Shown here: piece after piece, positions 1 to 5,589 of the stretch
How positions within the stretch are numbered: position 1 is the stretch's first letter
Layout: each line of letters opens with the position of its first letter
Source of the DNA: Pusillimonas sp035515275
GTDB taxonomy: Bacteria; Pseudomonadota; Gammaproteobacteria; Burkholderiales; Burkholderiaceae_B
Assembly (NCBI RefSeq): GCF_035515275.1
Contig: NZ_DATJBQ010000115.1
Coordinates: 1-7,272 of the forward strand
Direction: 5' to 3'
DNA: 7,272 bases
Notes under the pieces: generated by a model
Told to the model about the DNA's origin: nothing
The model's database searches: none
What the model saw: the letters and a program-made list of their open reading frames with translations, nothing else
Made by a program: the position numbers and the translations under genes

Positions 1-43
1 CTTCGCCGCGCGTCAGGATTTGAACTAGCTCTGCTTCAGTCAT
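1..43 (-). CDS. N-terminal fragment of an unidentified protein, cut by the left edge
   Basis: Only the first 14 codons are visible, reading MTEAELVQILTRGE before the window ends. An in-frame TAA lies two codons upstream of the ATG, so the reading frame must begin at this ATG or later. No clear Shine-Dalgarno sequence precedes it; the upstream bases are a run of C. The opening, a short helix ending in 'L.RGE', resembles the start of AlbA_2 (Schlafen-like) ATP-binding proteins, which often begin with a similar helix ending in RGED. That is a weak resemblance based on 14 residues and should be treated as a hint only. The gene would run leftwards, in the same direction as everything else in the window, and about 370 nt of non-coding DNA separates it from the diguanylate cyclase gene. 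Confidence 0.4.
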   Translation of the reverse strand, partial: MTEAELVQILTRGE

Positions 44-94
44 GGGGGTTTACTCAATTGCAAATGGCTGTGTAGTCAAGCCTATCGTGTTCAG

Positions 95-100
95 ATCATA
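95..100 (-). promoter_or_regulatory. Possible -10 box for the left-edge gene
   Basis: The minus strand reads TATGAT here, five of six matches to the sigma-70 -10 consensus. It would give a leader of roughly 45 nt before the ATG at 43. The bases 17 to 18 nt upstream do not resemble TTGACA, so this would be a weak or activator-dependent promoter, if it is one. Confidence 0.2.
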
Positions 101-130
101 GACGACTTCGGAAATGGATCCGGTCAGGAG

Positions 131-155
131 GGTATAAAAGCACCTTTCTAATACC
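131..155. repeat. Small interrupted inverted repeat
   Basis: The arms ggtat (131-135) and atacc (151-155) are perfect reverse complements. Inside them aaag (137-140) can pair with cttt (144-147) around a three-base loop. The hairpin is AT-rich and probably weak. A 7-bp direct repeat, gatccgg, lies on either side (117-123 and 158-164). It lies upstream of the gene starting at 43 and could be an operator, but it could also be chance. Confidence 0.2.
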
Positions 156-319
156 ACGATCCGGCGATTCGCCCCAAAAACCACCATTTATGCCCGAAAA
201 TGCGCAATCCGCTCAAAACCCAGGCAGCATCAGGCAACCCCACGCAAGGTCAAGCGAACTTTTGGGGATGGTGTTTTGGATGGCATTGGCAGAAGGTAAT
301 GGGAATAAACTCAATTAAA

Positions 320-350
320 TCAATGGTGTTGTTGAGCTATTAACCATTGA
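320..350. repeat. 8-bp inverted repeat downstream of the diguanylate cyclase gene
   Basis: tcaatggt (320-327) and accattga (343-350) are perfect reverse complements separated by 15 bases. On the minus strand the repeat lies about 60 nt after the TAA of the GGDEF gene and is followed by an AT-rich stretch (tttaattgagttt) rather than a clean T-tract. It could be a weak transcription terminator or a binding site for a dimeric regulator. The sequence does not decide between them. Confidence 0.3.
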
Positions 351-409
351 GTGGGAGTGATTCCGCGTCTGGCACGGCCAGGCACCTGAAGTTATTCAGC
401 GCGCAGCCG

Positions 410-1987
410 TTACGCCGTTTCCACGCAGTTGCGGCCTGCGGCCTTGGCCCGGTATAGCGCGGCATCGGCCAGCTCCAGGGCGTCTTGAACAGAGGGCGCA
501 TGTTGCGGGAAGCACGCGACACCTAGTGAAACGGTGATGTTTCCGGCGCTGTCGAAGACAGTTTGCGCGACTGTCAGCCGCAGGCGCTCGGCAAAAAGTT
601 TTGCTTGTTCAAGTTCGGTGTCGGGCAGCAAAATAACAAATTCTTCGCCACCCATGCGGGCGACCACGTCTTCTTTCCGGGCTTTGGCCATAATCAACGC
701 GGTAACCGTTTTAAGCACCTCGTCGCCCACGGCATGGCCGTGCTTGTCATTGACGTCCTTGAACCGATCGACGTCGATCATGACCACGGCGGTGCTTTGT
801 GCGGTGTCGGTCAGTCTGCCAATGGCCGTGTCCAGGCCACGGCGGTTGACCACGCCGGTAAGCGGGTCGGTCGAGCCTTCAAGATGAAGCTTGCGCAGCC
901 GATTGCTGACCGCTGAAAAGCCTTGCATCAACCCCTTTCGGATCAGGGCCGCCTCAAGATACCAGCCTTTAATGAAGCGTATATGCGCGAAGTTGTCACG
1001 GTTGTCCAGATGGGCGGCCACGTTGGCCAGCTCACGCAAGGGCCGCGCGATGAATCGTGCCAGCCACCAGATCGCCAGCAGGCTGATGATGAACAGAGGC
1101 AAGGAATAATAAAGGGTGCGCAGAAACAGTTCGTTGACGCTGGATATGGCCAGCTCGGTGGGCCGTAAGGCGACGATTCCCCACTTGGAGAACGGTATGG
1201 GCATGTAGCTGACGAAATGGTCAGGCGATTCGGGGTGATTCACGCGTTGCGTTCGCGATTCGCCCTTGAGCACGGCTTGTACGGGCGGCCTGTCGCCAAA
1301 CGACGTGCCGATCAGGCTTTGCTGAGGGTGATAAACGGCTGAGCCCGAGTCATCGACAATGTAGAAGTAAGACCCGTCCTGGTAATGGTGCTTGTCCAGC
1401 GCATTTTTCAGGGCGCTGCTGCCGTGCAGATGCACGGCGCCGGCGATGAAGCCGGCGTAGCTGCCATCGGGTGCAAAAATGGGGTGCGAAATAAAGCTTA
1501 TCCAGCGGCCTGAGCGTCCCATGATGGCGCCGCTGATGCCGACTGAGTTCTTTACCTCGAGCAGTGCTCTGGCTTGCGGCGTTTGCAGCGAAGTGCCCAC
1601 CAGTGATGCGCCGGCGACCGAAGAGTTGTGGGCGATGGCGGCAAAGATCTTGCCTGTTGAATCGACCGCAATCAGGGCATTGAAACTGTCAGTGATGCTG
1701 GCCAGTTGTTCAAGTTCCTGTTGCGTGGCAATCGGGTCAAGTGCGCTATGGGTCACGTCCAGTGCGGCGGCGGTGACCGCCTGCGCCGAATGTTCGAAGA
1801 ATGAACTCGTTACCCGTGCCAGCTTCTCGGCGTAGATATGGTTGGTGTCCAGGTGATGTTGCAGTAATAAGCTGCGCTGAACCTGATAGGCCGCATGCAG
1901 GCTGTTACCTAACGCCAAAATCACAAAGAAAAGACACATCCATAAAATAAGGCGTCGCAGGTCGACGCGGAAAAGCGATTTCAACAT
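410..1987 (-). CDS. Membrane diguanylate cyclase with periplasmic sensor domain
   Basis: A 525-residue GGDEF protein that should make cyclic di-GMP from two GTP. A transmembrane helix at about residues 13-33 is followed by a periplasmic region (about 34-285) that resembles a double Cache (dCache) sensor, with stretches such as 'GSYFYIVDDSGSAVYHP' (205-221). A second membrane helix lies at about 291-312, a short linker follows, and then the cyclase domain from about 365. Catalytic features are intact: DPLTG (374-378), a metal-binding Asp in MIDVDRFK (D405), and the signature GGEEF (446-450). The inhibitory I-site RKED (437-440) stands five residues before it, so product feedback is expected. 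No EAL domain is present. The ATG is preceded by no clear ribosome binding site, but starting later would cut into the first membrane helix. The gene is followed by non-coding DNA. The signal sensed is unknown; dCache domains commonly bind small organic molecules. Confidence 0.93.
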   Translation of the reverse strand: MLKSLFRVDLRRLILWMCLFFVILALGNSLHAAYQVQRSLLLQHHLDTNHIYAEKLARVTSSFFEHSAQAVTAAALDVTHSALDPIATQQELEQLASITDSFNALIAVDSTGKIFAAIAHNSSVAGASLVGTSLQTPQARALLEVKNSVGISGAIMGRSGRWISFISHPIFAPDGSYAGFIAGAVHLHGSSALKNALDKHHYQDGSYFYIVDDSGSAVYHPQQSLIGTSFGDRPPVQAVLKGESRTQRVNHPESPDHFVSYMPIPFSKWGIVALRPTELAISSVNELFLRTLYYSLPLFIISLLAIWWLARFIARPLRELANVAAHLDNRDNFAHIRFIKGWYLEAALIRKGLMQGFSAVSNRLRKLHLEGSTDPLTGVVNRRGLDTAIGRLTDTAQSTAVVMIDVDRFKDVNDKHGHAVGDEVLKTVTALIMAKARKEDVVARMGGEEFVILLPDTELEQAKLFAERLRLTVAQTVFDSAGNITVSLGVACFPQHAPSVQDALELADAALYRAKAAGRNCVETA

Positions 1988-2007
1988 TGTTTTGGGTGGT
2001 GCTTGAA

Positions 2008-2083
2008 TGTGTCAGGTCAGCAAGAGGCGGCCCAGCAAGGCTGTCATTCTAGCAACAGCCGCCATGCGGGCCGCCTTGACACA
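2008..2083. repeat. Nested inverted repeat between the small secreted protein gene and the GGDEF gene
   Basis: Three sets of perfect reverse-complement arms are nested: tgtgtca (2008-2014) with tgacaca (2077-2083); aggcggccc (2025-2033) with gggccgcct (2068-2076); and ggctgt (2039-2044) with acagcc (2055-2060), leaving a loop of about 10 bases. On the right side the two outer arms are contiguous; on the left they are separated by a 10-base bulge. Read on the minus strand, the structure begins two bases after the stop codon at 2085 and ends about 20 nt before the ATG at 1987. No T-tract follows, so it is not a classic intrinsic terminator. It could act as a bidirectional or Rho-assisted stop, an RNA-stabilising 3' end, or a structured leader for the cyclase gene. 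Confidence 0.5.
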
Positions 2084-2084
2084 C

Positions 2085-2444
2085 TTAGCACGACGACAAT
2101 ATCGGCCCTTTGGTGGTTTTTACTTTGCCGTTTTCTTTGTCTCGTGAGTCAACCCGAACCTTAACCCCGCTTTTAATCATGTCTTTCAACGAGTCGTCGC
2201 CGCACATGACGCGCCGCATTTGATCGACAGGCTGCAGCATGGCGGTTTGCGGGTAAGCATCCAAATCCCGGTTCATGGTAAAGACCTGGACTTTATTTTC
2301 CACCCCTTTGTACGAAAGCTCCCAGCCCTTTGGCACCGACATAGTCTCCATGTAATACTCGGCAATAATCGGCCCGGGAAACTGCTGTGCAAACGCGGTG
2401 AAGCTGGCCATCGCCAGCGCACCTGCGGCTAAATACTTTTTCAC
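2085..2444 (-). CDS. Small secreted protein of unknown function, two cysteines
   Basis: A 119-residue protein that I do not recognise by function. The N-terminus is a clear Sec signal peptide (KK, a hydrophobic core of Ala/Leu/Met, then AFA before QQ), with cleavage predicted after residue 19. That leaves a mature periplasmic protein of about 100 residues. There is no Cys at the cleavage site, so it is not a lipoprotein. The mature chain has exactly two cysteines, C81 in 'RRVMCGDDSLKDMIKSGVKV' and the C-terminal residue C119, which could form a disulfide. The layout (Cys, short acidic helix, 'GVKVRVDSRDKENGK' strand pair, terminal Cys) recalls small hypothetical secreted proteins of Proteobacteria, but I cannot name a family. 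The start is GTG, chosen because a strong AAGGAG site lies 7 nt upstream and the signal peptide begins there. It lies 48 nt after the cox-type operon and may be read through from it or have its own promoter. Confidence 0.8.
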   Translation of the reverse strand: MKKYLAAGALAMASFTAFAQQFPGPIIAEYYMETMSVPKGWELSYKGVENKVQVFTMNRDLDAYPQTAMLQPVDQMRRVMCGDDSLKDMIKSGVKVRVDSRDKENGKVKTTKGPILSSC

Positions 2445-2451
2445 GTCGCCT

Positions 2452-2457
2452 CTCCTT
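2452..2457 (-). promoter_or_regulatory. Ribosome binding site that fixes the GTG start at 2444
   Basis: The minus strand reads AAGGAG seven bases before the GTG, extended by a second AGG. This is the strongest Shine-Dalgarno match I noticed in the window and supports the GTG as the true start of the small secreted protein. Confidence 0.75.
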
Positions 2458-2477
2458 GTGTAATTAAATGTTCGCGG

Positions 2478-2483
2478 AGTATA
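2478..2483 (-). promoter_or_regulatory. Possible -10 box of the small secreted protein gene
   Basis: The minus strand reads TATACT, five of six matches to the -10 consensus, within the 48-nt gap between the cytidylyltransferase stop and the GTG at 2444. No good -35 box is seen 16 to 18 nt upstream, where the sequence is C-rich. A promoter here would separate this gene from the upstream operon. Confidence 0.25.
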
Positions 2484-2492
2484 CCGGAAAGG

Positions 2493-3209
2493 TCAGGGGC
2501 TTCGGGGGGCTGGCGAAACTTGAGGCCCGGCTGCTACCAAGCGCTTCAGCACAAGCTCGTAGTCTTGCGGGGTGTCCAGGTCCAGAACATAGCCGTCATG
2601 CTCGGCCTCATAAACGTAGACCGCTTCCGGGTTGTCCTGCACCAGCTTTCTGCAGCCCAGGTTGCGTTGGCCTTGCAAGATTTCGGCAATATGCTTGCGG
2701 TCGAAAACAATGGGGTTGCCGCGCCTGCCTTCAAAATAGGGCACCAGTATCGAGCCGTAAGGCCGGTTCAGGTAGGCCTGCGCCAATTGTGCGTAATCGG
2801 CTGCTGAAAGCAGCACTTGATCCGCCAGACAAACCATGACCGCGTCGCACGGTAAAGCCAACGCGGCCAGCCCGACGTTTACAGAGGTCATCTGGCCGTG
2901 TTGGTAGTCGGGGCTGTAGACAATGCGCATGGGCAGGTCGCGCAATGCTTCGGCCACCAGCGCGTGGTTGTGGCCCGTAACGACAACGACTTCTGTCGCA
3001 CCTGAACCCGCGACGGCCGCAGTGCTGCGACGGACAACCGGCTCTGTCGGTGCCGGAAGCAACATTTTGTGGGGTCCGTTCATACGTGTGGATTCGCCCG
3101 CCGCCAGCACAACGGCTGAAAAGCACAACCCGGGTCTGGACGGGCGGTTAGGGCTGCCGCCCATACTCGGCCCGCCAGCAGTCGATGTTGGGCCTGTCGC
3201 TTTCTTCAT
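2493..3209 (-). CDS. mocA: MocA-type molybdopterin cytidylyltransferase (NTP transferase family)
   Basis: A 238-residue nucleotidyltransferase expected to join CTP to molybdopterin, giving the cytidine dinucleotide cofactor used by CO-dehydrogenase and xanthine-oxidase-family enzymes. The N-terminal nucleotide-binding loop is VVLAAGESTRMNGPHKMLLP (33-52). The LAAG form, rather than the LAGG of GTP-using MobA, fits the MocA branch. Further landmarks are 'MVCLADQV' (125-132) with the metal-binding Asp at 130, 'GNPIVFD' (164-170) and the C-terminal 'LDLDTPQDYE' (209-218). All are at positions usual for the family. About 28 residues of Pro/Gly/Ser-rich sequence precede the fold, which is longer than usual. 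The ATG at 3209 is kept because it overlaps the stop of the XdhC-like gene by 4 nt (ATGA), a normal coupling arrangement; a later ATG at residue 16 is possible. It is the last gene of the operon. Specificity for CTP is inferred from context and motif. Confidence 0.85.
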   Translation of the reverse strand: MKKATGPTSTAGGPSMGGSPNRPSRPGLCFSAVVLAAGESTRMNGPHKMLLPAPTEPVVRRSTAAVAGSGATEVVVVTGHNHALVAEALRDLPMRIVYSPDYQHGQMTSVNVGLAALALPCDAVMVCLADQVLLSAADYAQLAQAYLNRPYGSILVPYFEGRRGNPIVFDRKHIAEILQGQRNLGCRKLVQDNPEAVYVYEAEHDGYVLDLDTPQDYELVLKRLVAAGPQVSPAPRSP

Positions 3210-4354
3210 AAGGGCCTGTTCATGTTTCGGGCGATATCCAGGTATTTTTCGGGCTCTTCGTCGAACTTGGTCTTGCAGCAGTTACAACAAAAGTAATGTG
3301 TTTGATCGCCCATGGTGACTGTGTGAAGGGCGGTTTCCTGGTTGATGGCCCGCAAGCAAACCGGGTTGATATACGCGGGCGGGCTGGCGGGCTCGGCAGG
3401 CGCGGTTTGGGCCAGGGTGGCTGGCGAGGGCGTATCGTGTGTAGCCTGCGCTGCATCGGATTCTGTTTCTTCTGCGTGCCCTGCATGGCCGTCTTTATGT
3501 GCTCGGTCAGGCCCAGCACGATGCGCGCGCACCAGCCCAGCCACGGCGGCCAGGGCTACTTCACTGGGCGTGCCGGCAAGAATATCCGGCCCAGCGGGGC
3601 TTTCCAGGTCGGCCAGCCTGTCTTCGCTGATACCCAGTTGCCGCATTGCCGCGACTAATGTGGCCGCCTTGCGGGTACTGGCAATAAGCAGCACCTTTTT
3701 GGCCGGCCCTTTTAGCGCGCGTTCCAGGTGTCCAATGTCGTCTTCGCCTTGTGTGGCAACCAGAACGTAATCAGGTTCCGGGCCGTTGTCTTGATACGTG
3801 GAGCCACCGGCTTGACGCATGGAATCAGCGGCCGAACGCTTGTCGCCTTCGTGACTTGAGCCACCGCCAGCACCTGCAGTACCGCCACCGCCATCACCAC
3901 TACCACCGTCGGGTTGTTCATAAAACACCCGCCAGCCCAGCATGGCGGCGAACTCTCCGGCGGCTATTGCGGCATGGGTGGAGCCGGCGATGCACAGCGC
4001 AGGCGTGGGGTTGACCGATTGTATGAAGAGTTCAAGCGTACCGTTGCTGGCGCAGGGCATGGCATGGACTTCGGTGTCCGTATCCACAACGCCTTCTTCG
4101 TTGCTGATGCGAATCAGTTTCGAGTTGCCGTGCTCAATGGCCTCAAGGCAGCTTTGCACGACGATGCTGCGCGCGCAGCCTCCGCCGACCCAGCCGTGCA
4201 AAGTGCCGTCTGCAGTGACAATGGCCTGCGCGCCCACGTAGGCCGAAGAAGGGGGCGTGGCGCGAACCACGGTGGCCCAGGCGTAGGGCTGATTATGTTC
4301 GGTCAGCTGCAGCGCTTCGCTTAGCAAGGCAGCGTTCAAAGAAACGGTGTTCAT
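3206..4354 (-). CDS. XdhC/CoxI-family maturation factor fused to a C-terminal YHS domain
   Basis: A 382-residue protein of the XdhC family, which binds molybdenum cofactor and assists its sulfuration and insertion into xanthine-oxidase-type enzymes. The N-terminal XdhC_CoxI domain (about 13-110) carries 'GWVGGGCARS' (54-63), whose Cys60 follows the conserved Gly run. The Rossmann-like half starts at 118, where the usual GxGxxG loop reads 'CIAGSTHAAIAAGEF'. It resumes at 195 with 'DYVLVATQGEDDIGHL', 'LLIASTRKAATLVAAMRQLG' and 'SPAGPDILAGTPSEVALA' (252-269), the XdhC_C signature. A Gly/Ser-rich stretch (about 148-192) interrupts this fold. After an Ala/Pro/His-containing linker (278-327) comes a YHS domain (328-371): 'INPVC' at 329-333, then 'HYFCCNCCKTKF' at 353-364 and 'EPEKYL'. 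Its five cysteines suggest metal binding. It overlaps both neighbours by 4 nt. Whether it acts like CoxI, CoxF or XdhC is not settled, so no symbol is given. Confidence 0.87.
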   Translation of the reverse strand: MNTVSLNAALLSEALQLTEHNQPYAWATVVRATPPSSAYVGAQAIVTADGTLHGWVGGGCARSIVVQSCLEAIEHGNSKLIRISNEEGVVDTDTEVHAMPCASNGTLELFIQSVNPTPALCIAGSTHAAIAAGEFAAMLGWRVFYEQPDGGSGDGGGGTAGAGGGSSHEGDKRSAADSMRQAGGSTYQDNGPEPDYVLVATQGEDDIGHLERALKGPAKKVLLIASTRKAATLVAAMRQLGISEDRLADLESPAGPDILAGTPSEVALAAVAGLVRAHRAGPDRAHKDGHAGHAEETESDAAQATHDTPSPATLAQTAPAEPASPPAYINPVCLRAINQETALHTVTMGDQTHYFCCNCCKTKFDEEPEKYLDIARNMNRPL

Positions 4355-5589
4355 CTGCAGGCCCTCCAGATGTCGGGCAGCGCGCGCTCCAGGCCGGCCA
4401 GGTTGCCGGCCGGAACAAGCTTATCTATCAAGGGCAGGGCGGCCTGCATGCAGGCTGATGTGGGGGTGTAGCCGGGGCGGCCCGCCAGGGGGTTAAGCCA
4501 GACGATGCTGCGTGCCCGCCGTTTTATGGCGCGCAACGCGTCCGACACTTGTTCGGCCGGGCCCGTGTCGTAGCCGTCGCTGGCGATAAGCACGCAACTG
4601 CGCCCGTGGAGCAGGCGGGGCGCATATTCGCGGTTGAACTGCTGCAAAGAATCGCCAATGCGTGTGCCGCCCGCCCATCCACTGGAAAGCAGATGCAGGC
4701 TTTCTTGCGCACGGCCGGGGTCGGGGTCGCGCAGCGCTTGCGAGATTCTGGTCAGCCGAGTGTGAAACATGAAGCAATGCACGTCGCCCAATATCGATGT
4801 CAGGACCCGTGCAAGCCTAAGATAGAAAAAGCTGTAAAGGCTCATCGAGCGGCTGACGTCCAGCAGCAATATCAGCCTGGGCAACTGTTTGCGGCGGTTG
4901 CGCCAGGCCAGTTCCAGGGGCAGTCCGCCGTAAGAAACGCTGCGCCTCAGGCTGCGGGCGAGGTCAAGGCGGCGGCCTGTCATCGAAGGCTGGTCGCGCC
5001 GCAACTCTATTTGCCTTAGCCGTTTGGCAAAGCGCTGCATCAGTTCTTCAAGCGCGCGTAGCGATTCGGGCTCGTGCAACTGGCGAAAATCAGCCTGCTC
5101 AATAATTTCGTATGGGCTGCTGCCTTCCGAGCTGCTTGCTCCGCCTGCGTCTTGTCCTTCGCCACTGTCAGTCTCCAATGGCATGCCTGCACTAGGGTCG
5201 TGCAGGCCGCCCAACTGGCGGGTGTCTACGTTGGCAACCCCCGAGGCACGAACTTCGGTGCGTTGGCGCTGCATGCCCGCAAGAAACCAAAGGTCGAAAA
5301 GCTCGTCAAAGCGCCGCCATTCAGAAGGCCCGCTGCACAGCCCGGCGCGCAGCGTCCAGCGCACCACGTCAACATCCAGTTGCCCGGTGCACTGCAGTGC
5401 CTGCAGGGCGGTGGATGCATCGGCGTGCTTGAATCCGTTGATACGCAAAAATTCGGCAAAACCCACGTAGCGGGCCTGAAGCATGGCCTCGAGCCGGGTC
5501 GATTCCAACAGCGCGCAAGGCGGCGAACCTTGATTTGATCCCGAGGGCATCGGAGGCGCTTGCGCCGACGAAAAGTAGGGCGTCAACAT
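4351..5589 (-). CDS. coxE: CoxE-like VWA-domain protein
   Basis: A 412-residue protein of the CoxE family, whose members work with the CoxD ATPase in maturing the active site of molybdenum CO dehydrogenase. The C-terminal half is a von Willebrand factor A domain: 'LILLLDVSRSMSLYS' (239-253) supplies the DxSxS metal-ion-dependent adhesion motif (D244, S246, S248), with T309 in 'GGTRIGDSL' and D338 in 'IASDGYD' completing the site. The ending 'IVWLNPLAGRPGYTPTSACM' (362-381) is typical of CoxE. The N-terminal part is helical, with an acidic and Ser/Gly-rich linker around residues 130-160, and there is no signal peptide, so it should act in the cytoplasm. The ATG overlaps the CoxD stop by 7 nt and the gene ends in a 4-nt overlap with the XdhC-like gene. 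Pairing of a VWA protein with a MoxR ATPase is a standard two-component remodelling arrangement. Length is near the family norm. Confidence 0.9.
   Translation of the reverse strand: MLTPYFSSAQAPPMPSGSNQGSPPCALLESTRLEAMLQARYVGFAEFLRINGFKHADASTALQALQCTGQLDVDVVRWTLRAGLCSGPSEWRRFDELFDLWFLAGMQRQRTEVRASGVANVDTRQLGGLHDPSAGMPLETDSGEGQDAGGASSSEGSSPYEIIEQADFRQLHEPESLRALEELMQRFAKRLRQIELRRDQPSMTGRRLDLARSLRRSVSYGGLPLELAWRNRRKQLPRLILLLDVSRSMSLYSFFYLRLARVLTSILGDVHCFMFHTRLTRISQALRDPDPGRAQESLHLLSSGWAGGTRIGDSLQQFNREYAPRLLHGRSCVLIASDGYDTGPAEQVSDALRAIKRRARSIVWLNPLAGRPGYTPTSACMQAALPLIDKLVPAGNLAGLERALPDIWRACR

Larger units (their letters stand above)
44..409. other. Non-coding intergenic region
   Basis: No convincing coding frame is visible in this 366-nt stretch, which looks more AT-rich than the flanking genes. 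It must contain the 3' end signal of the diguanylate cyclase transcript and probably the promoter of the gene that starts at 43. It holds two inverted repeats, listed separately (131-155 and 320-350). On the minus strand a TATGAT hexamer (plus-strand 95-100) is a good match to a sigma-70 -10 box about 50 nt upstream of the start at 43. I could not find a matching -35 box at normal spacing. Confidence 0.6.

Noticed and set aside
52..316. Direct repeat actcaatt at 52-59 and 309-316
   Set aside because: Only 8 bp and AT-rich, 250 bp apart; readily explained by chance.
371..385. Short GC palindrome-like stretch after the cyclase stop (tggcacggcca) as a terminator
   Set aside because: The stem is only 4 bp and no T-tract follows it on the minus strand.
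1988..2084. A c-di-GMP or other riboswitch upstream of the diguanylate cyclase
   Set aside because: The region folds as a simple nested inverted repeat and I see none of the conserved sequence blocks of the known c-di-GMP riboswitch classes.
2923..3770. Long plus-strand open frames opposite the MocA and XdhC genes (e.g. 2923-3318, 3342-3770)
   Set aside because: They are antisense to genes with clear family motifs, their translations are low-complexity Ala/Arg/Ser-rich with no recognisable domain, and such frames are expected in GC-rich DNA.
4549..5538. Plus-strand open frames opposite coxE (e.g. 4549-5019, 5024-5470, 5074-5538)
   Set aside because: They overlap one another and lie wholly across a well-supported VWA-domain gene; no domain or ribosome binding site supports them.
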